From positions 1 through 46,254 of the forward strand of contig JASEJQ010000014.1 of assembly GCA_030016635.1 (NCBI GenBank): a stretch of DNA of 46,254 nucleotides, read 5' to 3'. Within the stretch, counting starts at the first letter, position 1, and each line of letters starts with the position of its first letter. Shown here in pieces: positions 1 through 8,024 of this stretch. This stretch comes from Thermoanaerobacteraceae bacterium. GTDB lineage: Bacteria > Bacillota > Thermoanaerobacteria > Thermoanaerobacterales > UBA4877. Below the pieces are notes generated by a model that did not search any database, was not told the DNA's origin, and saw nothing but the letters and a program-made list of their open reading frames with translations. Both the position numbers and the translations under genes were made by a program.

Positions 1-8
1 CTTAAAAT

Positions 9-33
9 AAAAAAAAACGGCATCACATACCGT
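9..33 (-). terminator. Possible intrinsic terminator downstream of fabZ
   Basis: Read on the minus strand, ACGG and CCGT (positions 30-33 and 17-20) pair around a short loop and are followed directly by a run of nine T. The stem is short and has one mismatch. It would end the leftward fabZ transcript after repeat copy A, placing that repeat in the 3' untranslated region. Confidence 0.45.
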
Positions 34-101
34 CTAATATGATCACTTCAAAATAAAAGGTATTTATAACTCATGTGTAAGGAGTCTATATCAGCATACC
101 A

Positions 102-343
102 GCAACATCCATGCACCTGTGCACTCGTCTTGATACATCAAGGTCAAGGGACGCTCCTCTACTTCGATGATGGGCTTTGCCGTTGAGAAATGTCCCTATT
201 CCACTCGTTGTCTGCATTCCGCCGGGTACGCCTCCATGCGACATCCATGCCTATGGCTTAAACTCAGCAGGCGTCCTTGCCTGCTGCATTTGCCACTCAT
301 TAAGAGTATCATAGACTCTCTTTAAGGGTGCATTTGATGTTGC
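102..343. repeat. Structured intergenic repeat, copy A (242 bp)
   Basis: This is the first of three related elements in the window. Its ends are complementary: GCAACATC at 102-109 pairs with GATGTTGC at 336-343, and the next bases (ATGCACC with GGTGCAT) pair too, so the termini form an imperfect stem of about 15 bp. Outside it AGCAT (93-97) faces ATGCT (349-353). Inside are a hairpin CAGCAGGC/GCCTGCTG (265-272 with 279-286, loop GTCCTT), a stem AGGGAC/GTCCCT (147-152 with 192-197), and the invariant hairpin GAGT...ACTC (304-318). There is no plausible ORF. All flanking genes point left, so transcription would read the complement of the sequence as given. Its functional strand is unknown. Confidence 0.8.
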
Positions 344-398
344 ATGTCATGCTCTATTAGTTCATACATTGGAATTATTTCTTATTATGACACATGAT

Positions 399-842
399 TT
401 AAAGATTTTCTTCCTTCATATCTACTGCTGCAAACATGAGTTCTGCCTCACATACGACTCTGTCATCTACAGTTATTTTACCCTTGCCTTTGCCCATACC
501 CATCTTCATGGCAGAAAACTCAATCTCTATCCTCATCTGGTCACCAGGCACGACAGTACCTCTGAACCTGCATTTGTCAATACCTGTAATCATGAGAAGC
601 TTATCCTTCAGTTCCTCAGTTTGCTTTAATGCACAGGCACCAAGCTGAGCCATGCTCTCTATCATGAGTACACCCGGCATGACAGGTTTTCCCGGGAAAT
701 GACCCTGAAAGAAATAATCATTAATAGTTACATTCTTTATGCCTACTGCTTTTTTACCCTCTTCTATCTCCAGAATCCTGTCTATCATCAGGAATGGATA
801 TCTGTGGGGTAATAGTTTTTGTATTTCATTTATATCCAGCAT
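399..842 (-). CDS. fabZ: 3-hydroxyacyl-[ACP] dehydratase FabZ
   Basis: FabZ dehydrates beta-hydroxyacyl-ACP to trans-2-enoyl-ACP in type II fatty-acid synthesis in the cytosol. The 147-residue length is normal. The N-terminal LPHRYPFLMID motif and the catalytic segment GHFPGKPVMPGVLMIE are intact, placing the catalytic pair at about His48 and Glu62. An in-frame TTG lies two codons upstream, but it is only one base from the GGAG box, whereas the ATG at 842 sits seven bases away, so that ATG was chosen. The gene lies downstream of the flagellar genes, as in Bacillus, but is separated from them by repeat copy B and may have its own promoter. Confidence 0.96.
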   Translation of the reverse strand: MLDINEIQKLLPHRYPFLMIDRILEIEEGKKAVGIKNVTINDYFFQGHFPGKPVMPGVLMIESMAQLGACALKQTEELKDKLLMITGIDKCRFRGTVVPGDQMRIEIEFSAMKMGMGKGKGKITVDDRVVCEAELMFAAVDMKEENL

Positions 843-869
843 TTTCAATCTCCTTAACCAATTTTTGTT

Positions 870-898
870 GTTATATCAAAAAAGATTTTAGTGTACAA
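870..898 (-). promoter_or_regulatory. Candidate promoter for fabZ
   Basis: On the minus strand a TATAAC box preceded by TGA (an extended -10 form) lies 17 bp from TTGTAC. It sits between repeat copy B and the fabZ start. The -35 match is weak, so the call rests mainly on the extended -10. Confidence 0.35.
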
Positions 899-919
899 AG
901 CAGTATTCCACGAATGATA

Positions 920-1109
920 GCAACATCTATGCACCTGATCGTTCGTCTTGATACTCTAATAATTCGTGGTTGCATTTCGCCGGGTACGCCTCTATTCGGT
1001 GTCCTTGCCTCAAAGTCGGCTCATCCGGCGTCCATGCCGGATGCCCCGGCTACACTTGCCACTCATTAAGAGTATCATAGACTCGCTTTAAGGTTGCATT
1101 TGATGTTGC
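920..1109. repeat. Structured intergenic repeat, copy B (190 bp)
   Basis: This copy has the same end stem as copy A: GCAACATC at 920-927 pairs with GATGTTGC at 1102-1109. The pairing continues outward (AATGATA left, TATCATT right) with one bulge. The central hairpin is CATCCGGC/GCCGGATG (1022-1029 with 1036-1043, loop GTCCAT), and the GAGT...ACTC hairpin is identical to that in A. It lacks about 50 bp present in A and C, including the AGGGAC/GTCCCT stem, so that part behaves as an optional domain. It fills the gap between the FlgJ-type gene and fabZ. Confidence 0.8.
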
Positions 1110-1130
1110 ATATCATTCTTCAAAGGGTTT

Positions 1131-1469
1131 TTACAGTTTAATTAAAAAAGATTTATAGAGCATATCAGCCAGGCCAAATCCACCAGACTGGCTGATTTCC
1201 TTTGCATACTCATCATCCAGCATGGATGTGAAAATGTCTATGCCAATGGAATTGCCATATAGGCTATCCTTCGGCACAGTAGCTCTCATGTTTTTTAAAA
1301 CCATTGATACCAATATAGACTCAAAATCCTGGCAGGCTTTCTTTAAAAGTTCATCATCTTTTTTATCCACTGCTTCTTTAAGCATGGTCTCAAAACTTAC
1401 AGTCTTATCAGCGCTGCTCTTAACATTTGCGCTATCAATGACCAATAGACCATTTATCGGGTTTATCAA
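1131..1469 (-). CDS. FlgJ-type flagellar rod-binding protein
   Basis: This 112-residue protein matches the rod-binding domain found at the N-terminus of FlgJ, with the typical ACQDFESILVSMVLKNM segment and a C-terminal GGFGLADMLYKSF-like end. It lacks the muramidase domain of proteobacterial FlgJ, as is usual in Clostridia. It probably helps cap or assemble the flagellar rod as it passes through the wall. A TTG start is chosen because AGGTGG lies five bases upstream and there is no better ATG. The start follows the flgG stop by nine bases, so the two are probably translated from one message. Confidence 0.85.
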   Translation of the reverse strand: MINPINGLLVIDSANVKSSADKTVSFETMLKEAVDKKDDELLKKACQDFESILVSMVLKNMRATVPKDSLYGNSIGIDIFTSMLDDEYAKEISQSGGFGLADMLYKSFLIKL

Positions 1470-1478
1470 TTAACCCAC

Positions 1479-2261
1479 CTACCTTTTCAGGTTGTTTGTT
1501 ATATTGAGCATTTCGTCTGCTGTTTGTATGGACTTTGAGTTTACCTCATATGCCCGCTGTGCAGTTATGAGGTTTACCATCTCCTGAACGACCTGGACAT
1601 TGGATGTTTCTAAAAATCCCTGAAGAATATTGCTTGTAGTATTTGTCTCATCCTCATATATAGGTTCCCCGGAGGCAACAGTAGAGGCATAAAGATTATC
1701 GCCAATAGCCTCGAGCCCCTGTGGATTTAAAAACTTAGCTGTTCCTATTCTGGTCGTTTCTTCTGATGTACCATCTTCATTCTTTACGCTTATTATTCCA
1801 AGTTTGGAAACGGATATATCCTTTTGATTTGAATCAAAGTATATCTCTGCTCCTCCACTGTCCAGTACAGGATACCCCTCAGACGTAGTAAGCATAACCG
1901 TATCACCATCAACACTTAATTTAAAACTGCCATCCCTGGTATATAACTCTCTGCCATTGGGGCCCAGCACGGTAAAAAATCCCTCTCCATCAATAGCCAG
2001 GTCCAAGGGATTATCTGTCTCCTGAAGGTTTCCACCGCTGAAGTCTTTGACTGTCGCCGATGGCTTTACGCCATGACCTACCAGGAGGTTCACCGGCCTC
2101 CCCTCATCATATGCCAGTTCCTGATACAAAAGGTCTTTAAACTCAACCCTTTCTTTTTTATATGCTGTGGTGTTTACATTTGCCAGATTGTTTGATATGG
2201 TATCCACATTGAGCTGCTGTGCCTGCATACCTGATGCTGCTGTCCACATTGCCCTGATCAT
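1479..2261 (-). CDS. flgG: Flagellar basal-body rod protein (FlgG/FlhP type)
   Basis: The 260-residue protein has both hallmark ends of the rod/hook family: an N-terminal MWTAASGMQAQQLNVDTISN segment with SNNLANVNTTAYK, and a C-terminal GFLETSNVQVVQEMVNLI segment followed by a coiled-coil-forming tail. The central GEGFFTV and YTRDGSF motifs are present. It would form the distal flagellar rod. The ATG has a strong AAGGAGG box. Order and position next to mbl match flhP of Bacillus, so the names flgG and flhP are both possible. Confidence 0.93.
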   Translation of the reverse strand: MIRAMWTAASGMQAQQLNVDTISNNLANVNTTAYKKERVEFKDLLYQELAYDEGRPVNLLVGHGVKPSATVKDFSGGNLQETDNPLDLAIDGEGFFTVLGPNGRELYTRDGSFKLSVDGDTVMLTTSEGYPVLDSGGAEIYFDSNQKDISVSKLGIISVKNEDGTSEETTRIGTAKFLNPQGLEAIGDNLYASTVASGEPIYEDETNTTSNILQGFLETSNVQVVQEMVNLITAQRAYEVNSKSIQTADEMLNITNNLKR

Positions 2262-2274
2262 TTATTATTCCTCC

Positions 2275-3009
2275 TTATACTCTTCCCAAATCATTTACTG
2301 CCTTATCCAGAGTAGAATCCATGGTTGTAATCACCCGCTGATTTGCTTCATATATCCTCATAAGGTCTATCATGTCAACCATCTCAGCTATCGGATTGAC
2401 ATTGGATGTCTCTAAGAAACCCGACGCTATCTCCGGGTTTGCCACCAGGCTGCCTTGCCCCTGTGTAGCGAACAGGTTATCTCCTTCTTTCCTGAGTACA
2501 CTTTTATCCGGGAAATCTACAATCTGCAAGGTATCAACATATTGTCCATTTACAAAAATGTCACCCTGTGTGTTAAAGGTTGTCTTCCCTTCATTAAGAT
2601 AGATATCCCCATTTGCACCCTGGACCCTGTAGCCTTCTCCTGTAACAAGATAGCCATCTGTATCCCTTTTAAAACTTCCATCCCTTGTATACCTTATGCC
2701 GTTTTGTGTAAGTACTTCGAAGAACCCATCGCCTTTTATGCTGAGGTCCAGAGGATTACCTGTCTCCACGAGGTTTGCGGCTTTAAAATCTGTGTAGACC
2801 ATTGCTGGCCTTACCCCAAAATACATGCTGCCTATAGGTACTGTATCCTCAGCCACCTTCATGATTTGTTTTTCTTCTATTGCCTCTTCAATCATCAAGT
2901 CTTTTTTAAATGCTTTGGTATCTGCATTGGCAAGATTATTGGAGACAATGTCAAGCTTTCGCTCCTGGTTTACCATGCTTCCGGCTGAAATATATATCCC
3001 GCGTAACAA
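2275..3009 (-). CDS. flgF: Flagellar basal-body rod protein (FlgF/FlhO type)
   Basis: This 244-residue paralog of the next gene shares the N-terminal VSNNLANADTKAFKKD motif, the central GDGFFEV and YTRDGSF motifs and the C-terminal GFLETSNVNPIAEMVDMIDL motif. It is likely a proximal rod protein. The start is TTG, supported by GGAGG six bases upstream; it begins one base after the mbl stop codon, indicating translational coupling. Position directly after mbl corresponds to flhO in Bacillus. Confidence 0.9.
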   Translation of the reverse strand: MLRGIYISAGSMVNQERKLDIVSNNLANADTKAFKKDLMIEEAIEEKQIMKVAEDTVPIGSMYFGVRPAMVYTDFKAANLVETGNPLDLSIKGDGFFEVLTQNGIRYTRDGSFKRDTDGYLVTGEGYRVQGANGDIYLNEGKTTFNTQGDIFVNGQYVDTLQIVDFPDKSVLRKEGDNLFATQGQGSLVANPEIASGFLETSNVNPIAEMVDMIDLMRIYEANQRVITTMDSTLDKAVNDLGRV

Positions 3010-3010
3010 A

Positions 3011-4048
3011 TTATACCTCCTCTCCAGTTATAATGACATTGGTCCCAACCCTGTTTCTATTTATATTATCAAGAGATTCCAGTGCCTTACCGGTACCCAG
3101 AGCAACGCAAGATATCGGGTTTTCGGCAATAAACACGGGAATCTTCAGGATATCTTCCATGAGCTTGTCCAGGCCATTGAGCAACGAACCCCCTCCTGTC
3201 ATAATGATGCCTTTTGTACTTATATCTGCCGCCAGTTCGGGTGGGGTTTTTTCAAGAACATTATGTACAGCCTCCACTATCTGACTTACTGGTTCTTTTA
3301 ATGCCTCAAGGGTTTCACTGCTGTCAATAGTAATATTCTGGGGTAGCCCGGTCACAAGACTGCGTCCCCTTATCTCCATGGTTGCCGGTGGATTTTTGGG
3401 ATGGGCGTAACCTATAGTCTTTTTTACCTCTTCTGCAGTCCGCTCACCAATCATGAGTTTGTGTACCTTTTTCATATACTGGATTATAGCCTCATCAAAG
3501 TTATCACCGGCAACTTTCAATGAGGCGCTGACCACTGAACCACCAAGGGATATCACAGCGATATCCGTTGTACCGCCACCTATATCCACAACCATATTGC
3601 CGCTGGGTTTTGATATATCCATACCAGCGCCAATTGCTGCAGCTATGGGCTGCTCTATAAGGTAAACCTTTCTTGCACCTGCCTGCTGTGCTGCTTCAAT
3701 TACAGCCCTCCTCTCGACACCTGTGACCTTAGCAGGTATGGCAATCATCACCCGTGGCCTGATAAAGCTTCTTGAACCACAGGCTTTTGATATAAAGTAC
3801 TTGAGCATCTTTTCAGTTATCTCATAATCTGATATAACTCCTTCTCTTATAGGTCTTATGGCTATTATGTTCCCCGGTGTCCTTCCTATCATTTTCCTTG
3901 CATCCTCACCAACTGCTAGTACCTTTTTGCTTTCCCTTTCAATTGCAACAACTGATGGCTCGGTGAGGACTATACCCTTACCTTTGATATATACAAGTAC
4001 AGTAGCGGTACCAAGATCGATGCCTATATCCAGACCCATGCCAAACAT
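3011..4048 (-). CDS. mbl: Rod-shape actin homolog, MreB/Mbl family
   Basis: This 345-residue bacterial actin polymerises under the membrane and guides side-wall peptidoglycan synthesis. It has the nucleotide-binding signatures of the family: DLGTA near residue 12, VVDIGGGTTDIAVIS in the middle and IMTGGGSLLNGL towards the end. MreB, Mbl and MreBH are hard to separate by sequence alone. The gene order mbl-flhO-flhP-fabZ, also found in Bacillus subtilis, favours Mbl. An ATG start preceded by GGGTGG was used. A 62-base gap separates it from the upstream SLH gene. Confidence 0.93.
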   Translation of the reverse strand: MFGMGLDIGIDLGTATVLVYIKGKGIVLTEPSVVAIERESKKVLAVGEDARKMIGRTPGNIIAIRPIREGVISDYEITEKMLKYFISKACGSRSFIRPRVMIAIPAKVTGVERRAVIEAAQQAGARKVYLIEQPIAAAIGAGMDISKPSGNMVVDIGGGTTDIAVISLGGSVVSASLKVAGDNFDEAIIQYMKKVHKLMIGERTAEEVKKTIGYAHPKNPPATMEIRGRSLVTGLPQNITIDSSETLEALKEPVSQIVEAVHNVLEKTPPELAADISTKGIIMTGGGSLLNGLDKLMEDILKIPVFIAENPISCVALGTGKALESLDNINRNRVGTNVIITGEEV

Positions 4049-4110
4049 ATTTTACCCACCCTTCATTTGTTCTCTTCTTTTATATTCTATATAATATTTT
4101 AAAATCCTCT

Positions 4111-5613
4111 TTATCTGTAGTTAATAATTCCATCTTTATAATCCTTCTGAAAGTCTTCTTTCAGGTAATCAATGAACCTGTTTAATAGTGCAGCGGCTTC
4201 GGCACGGGTTAGCCGGTCGTCAGGGTTTACACGTCCACGACTGTCACCCTTGAGTATGCCCATCTGTGATGCCACATATATAGAATCTTTAGCCCATAAT
4301 GGAATCTTGCTGTCATCTGCAAAGCCTGTTGCATAACCATAGTTGGGGGCCAGGCCTTCCAGTCCCGCCGCACGTACAAGGATTGTCACCGCCTGAGCTC
4401 TGGTGAGGTATTCATCAGGGCCAAACCTGCGTGGAGAAAGGCCATCGATGAGTCCTTTCTCAAATACATTCTTAATATATGGGTAATAGATGCTGTCCGT
4501 TGGTACATCATCAAAAGGAGATACCTCCTGGGTCTGGTTCCTGGTAGTCCTGGTTGTCCTTGTTGTATCTGATGATACCGGCAGCATATCCGTAGCTTTT
4601 GACACAGCCATGACAAAATCCGCCCTTGTCATGGGAATGTTGGGATAAAAATATATAGTATCCCGGGCAAATACATTGAGACTGGCAAGCCTTCCAATTT
4701 CTTTTTCTGCCCAGTGGCCAGCAGTATCCCTGTATTCCGGTATTAGCATCCTTTCCTGGCTGACGGGTTCATTCATGGTAAAAGAAATGGAGTCTGTATT
4801 CCGTTTTTTGTTGTCCACGACATACCCATTAGCGGTTTCTTTTAGCATCGGAAGGTTATAGTCTATGACCACTGTACCTTCCCTTTTCTCCTGAAGAAGG
4901 TAACCACCCTTAAAGCTAATCCAGGTGGGGTCATTTATTATATAATCAAGGGTTTTTTCCCTGGTATATGAAAGATACTCATGGAAATTACCTTTCCATT
5001 CCACCTCATCGGTGTCACCTGTACCGGACTTGGTGTAACTGATGGCCTGGCCTATATCAAGGGTTTCGGTAGAGCCCCAGTAATGGTCGTACCCTGTCGT
5101 CTTCCCTTCGATATCCACTATTACTCTCCCCTGATTCCTGTTTATGGTATATACCTTCCTGCCGGTCCAGTTTCCAGCAAAATAGTCTACAGCCGGCTTA
5201 TTGTCAATGACTCTGGACATGCTAAGGGCATAATCATCAAGGTTGAAGCTATCATTTCCTATCTTTATGGTCTCCCTGTAGTTTCTGTCCAGTGTTGATG
5301 TTTCTATAGTCTGATGTTTTTCACTATTCGCCTCAACAGCAGTGGTTATTGTATAGCTCCGGCTAAGGGTGGCATTCTTCCCGGCATTAGCCAAGGTATA
5401 GTGATAGGTGGTCCTGATGTTGCCGCCTCTGCTGCTGGAGGTTATATTGAGGGTACCGTTCATGAGGATTGGTTCTCCTGTGATAAATATATATTCCTTA
5501 TATTCGTATCCATCAGAAAGTCCGCCCTCTATGCCGGGTACCTGGGCATATGCTGCACTTGAAAAAAACATGAGAAAAACAACAACAGCTACGATTAACT
5601 TTTTCAACTTCAT
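4111..5613 (-). CDS. Secreted protein with three C-terminal SLH domains
   Basis: The 500-residue product starts with a clear signal peptide (residues 1-23, ending in AYA). About 270 residues of unrecognised, mostly beta-rich sequence follow, then three S-layer homology repeats at roughly 297-345, 361-410 and 428-480. Each SLH repeat has the typical aromatic start and a TRA core (TRADFV, TRAQAVTIL, TRAEAAALL). SLH domains bind pyruvylated secondary wall polymer and anchor the protein outside the cell. Its start overlaps the stop of the upstream SLH gene by four bases. A Thr/Arg-rich linker separates repeats one and two. The function of the N-terminal part is unknown. Confidence 0.88.
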   Translation of the reverse strand: MKLKKLIVAVVVFLMFFSSAAYAQVPGIEGGLSDGYEYKEYIFITGEPILMNGTLNITSSSRGGNIRTTYHYTLANAGKNATLSRSYTITTAVEANSEKHQTIETSTLDRNYRETIKIGNDSFNLDDYALSMSRVIDNKPAVDYFAGNWTGRKVYTINRNQGRVIVDIEGKTTGYDHYWGSTETLDIGQAISYTKSGTGDTDEVEWKGNFHEYLSYTREKTLDYIINDPTWISFKGGYLLQEKREGTVVIDYNLPMLKETANGYVVDNKKRNTDSISFTMNEPVSQERMLIPEYRDTAGHWAEKEIGRLASLNVFARDTIYFYPNIPMTRADFVMAVSKATDMLPVSSDTTRTTRTTRNQTQEVSPFDDVPTDSIYYPYIKNVFEKGLIDGLSPRRFGPDEYLTRAQAVTILVRAAGLEGLAPNYGYATGFADDSKIPLWAKDSIYVASQMGILKGDSRGRVNPDDRLTRAEAAALLNRFIDYLKEDFQKDYKDGIINYR

Positions 5614-8024
5614 TCATCCCCCTCCACTATCAAAAGTCCGTTCAATCTGTCATCGAGAAGGATATATAAGGGCGTTCCCTTCTTCATATAATCCATGGAG
5701 GATATCCTGTTGCCTTTTATAACCAATGCATCCTGCGTCCACACATATCCATGTGAAGGGCCCGGTGTCCATTTTTCTGTAAAACTGCTGTATTCCAGTA
5801 TGCTCGTAAGATTGGCCAGGCCATTATTATCCATGGTGTCAAACCTTGCAGTAACAAATCTGATGTCCTCACTGTTGTTATAGTCAAATATAACCATGCC
5901 AACTACCTCTTCACCGTCCATTACTGCATAGAAGTATTCACCTTCGTACACCGGATGTCTTTCATACCTATCATTTAAAAATTTGTCTGATGATATTGTT
6001 TTAGTATCATCAAGGCAGTCTAATATATATGTGTCATTATTCACGTAAAGACTTCCAGCATTTCTAACCCTTCTCCATTCATTACCATCGATCTCGTAGA
6101 TATAATCAGCATCAAAGGTTGTAGAATTTATAGTATCAATCTTACCCCTTACTATCCTCACCGGAGGCTGGGAATCAAGAACCATTACTAATGAAGCCTC
6201 ATTGTTGCTGCCCATCCTGTCCAGCAGGGCAAGTACAGTTTGGTCCTTTTCAAGATTATCAATGGTGACCATCTTCCCATCTTTTAATATAACACTTCCC
6301 TTACTTATTCTCACATCGGTATCTGGAAGTGAAAAACTCCCTGCTACGCTGTCTACACTGTCTATATTTTCCACATATTCTTTCATATGACCGTTTTCTG
6401 CAATTATCCTGTAGACTTTTTCTTCTCCATATTCCATACGGGTAATCAAATATACGTAGCTTCCAATATAATTTTTTAGATTTTCCTGTTCAACCCCGGT
6501 ATCATATAGCTTCACATTATCAGATACCTGAAAATTTAAAGAGGTCTCATCTGTCCAACGGAAATTGTCAAATTTCAGAGTATCGTCTATCTGAACTTTA
6601 TTTGCTACAACAGAAGACAATCTCCCCCTATAAAGATAGGCATACTCCATGTTTCCTGCTACCTTTTCCATAGAGTAAACTCTGCCCTCATTGTCAAGAT
6701 ATACCTTTACTATATCTCCGGGTTTTGCCTTAATATTTACATAAGAAGGCAAGATAAAACTTTTGGTATTTCCCTCCTCATCTCTTATTGTTACATAGCC
6801 GCTGTCTATAACTACCACGCTACCTGTATAATAGAACTTTCCTGACTCTGTATAACCCGGATTTTCAACACCGCCATCTATTGAAAGTTGCAAAAGATTC
6901 GTGCTGTTGCTGGTAAACGAAACAAACTGGCCGGGGATGATCTCATCAAAAGATGCCTTCCTGCCGTCTACGGTGATAACAGTATAGGGTGTAATATTGT
7001 AGCTATTCACATTACTTCCCACCTGTATGTTCACTGTATCTTTTCCCGTTGATATTACCTCCCCCTCCTGGACCCTCGGATTTAGATTGTCACTTCCAGC
7101 AACCTCTATGAAATATGGTACTCTGTCTTTCATATAAATGTCTGCTAACTGATAAAGTTTCAGGCTGTCCTTTACCTTCCCATTATCCAGAACGACTATA
7201 CCGTGTTCATTGTCTGTAGATATCACAAATAAACTGCTATCGGCCTTTCTCATAATATAATCAACGCTGTTATACTCTATATCGCTGACAGTTGCCTTTA
7301 CTCTGGTTATAGCGAATTTTTCAGGATATTTATCCAGAATCCTCCCCAGTATTACTGCCACTTCACTACGGGTTATACTGCTCTTAGGGGCGAAAGTTCC
7401 GTTGCTCTTACCTACCATTATCCCCTCTTTCAGGACAGGCTCTATAAACGGGATGTAATCCACATTGAACGACTTACTGTCGTCAAAGCTAAGCACAAGC
7501 CTCTGGTCTATGCCATATGCCGGTGCATATCCCAGCGCCCGGCCGATGCAAGAAGCAAACTCTTCTCTTGAAGCAGCAGCTTTCCAGTCTTCTGAATATA
7601 TATCCCCTTGTGGGATATATCCATCGTCTGCAGCAGTAAAGATATATCCAACCGCCCATGTGCTGGCGTTTACAATGTCCGAATAAAGCCCCGCTGTTTT
7701 CTGGTCAAACCTCTTCTGGGCATCTTCTTCAACCCCGGCCAGCCTTAGAGCTACACCTATGGCTTCCTCCCTGCTCAATATCCGGTCTGGATGAAATTTA
7801 CCGTCACCTACACCTTTGAGCAGAGATAAGGCCGTCACCCTTACTGCATCTCTATATGCCCAGTCTGCCACTTTATCCTCAAACATGACACTGTTTAAAA
7901 CATATTTAAACCCCTGAAAGCCTTGATATACTTCTCTATCTGCAGGTGCAGCGTAAACACCACAAATAGCAGGAAAGAGAAGAGTGAAAGCCAACAAAAG
8001 AATACCAATTCTCCTCATGTTCAC
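5610..8024 (-). CDS. Secreted protein with N-terminal SLH domains and long unknown C-terminal region
   Basis: The product is about 804 residues with a signal peptide (1-26). Three SLH-type repeats follow immediately, at roughly 49-95, 112-160 and 178-232, with cores such as SREEAIGVALRLAG and TRSEVAVILGRILD. The remaining 570 residues look like repeated beta-rich segments resembling KOW/SH3-like modules, with no recognised catalytic motif. Translation may begin at the GTG directly after the preceding stop or at an ATG two codons later (8018). The gene is contiguous with the TIG-repeat gene upstream and overlaps the next SLH gene, so all three are likely made together. It could be a wall anchor for the TIG protein. 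Confidence 0.85.
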   Translation of the reverse strand: MNMRRIGILLLAFTLLFPAICGVYAAPADREVYQGFQGFKYVLNSVMFEDKVADWAYRDAVRVTALSLLKGVGDGKFHPDRILSREEAIGVALRLAGVEEDAQKRFDQKTAGLYSDIVNASTWAVGYIFTAADDGYIPQGDIYSEDWKAAASREEFASCIGRALGYAPAYGIDQRLVLSFDDSKSFNVDYIPFIEPVLKEGIMVGKSNGTFAPKSSITRSEVAVILGRILDKYPEKFAITRVKATVSDIEYNSVDYIMRKADSSLFVISTDNEHGIVVLDNGKVKDSLKLYQLADIYMKDRVPYFIEVAGSDNLNPRVQEGEVISTGKDTVNIQVGSNVNSYNITPYTVITVDGRKASFDEIIPGQFVSFTSNSTNLLQLSIDGGVENPGYTESGKFYYTGSVVVIDSGYVTIRDEEGNTKSFILPSYVNIKAKPGDIVKVYLDNEGRVYSMEKVAGNMEYAYLYRGRLSSVVANKVQIDDTLKFDNFRWTDETSLNFQVSDNVKLYDTGVEQENLKNYIGSYVYLITRMEYGEEKVYRIIAENGHMKEYVENIDSVDSVAGSFSLPDTDVRISKGSVILKDGKMVTIDNLEKDQTVLALLDRMGSNNEASLVMVLDSQPPVRIVRGKIDTINSTTFDADYIYEIDGNEWRRVRNAGSLYVNNDTYILDCLDDTKTISSDKFLNDRYERHPVYEGEYFYAVMDGEEVVGMVIFDYNNSEDIRFVTARFDTMDNNGLANLTSILEYSSFTEKWTPGPSHGYVWTQDALVIKGNRISSMDYMKKGTPLYILLDDRLNGLLIVEGDE

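Noticed and set aside
369-629. Plus-strand open frame opposite fabZ
   Set aside because: It overlaps a certain gene on the other strand and shows no family motif.
794-1069. A 91-codon plus-strand open frame over repeat copy B
   Set aside because: It spans the repeat and the fabZ start, has no ribosome site, and the corresponding frame is interrupted in copies A and C.
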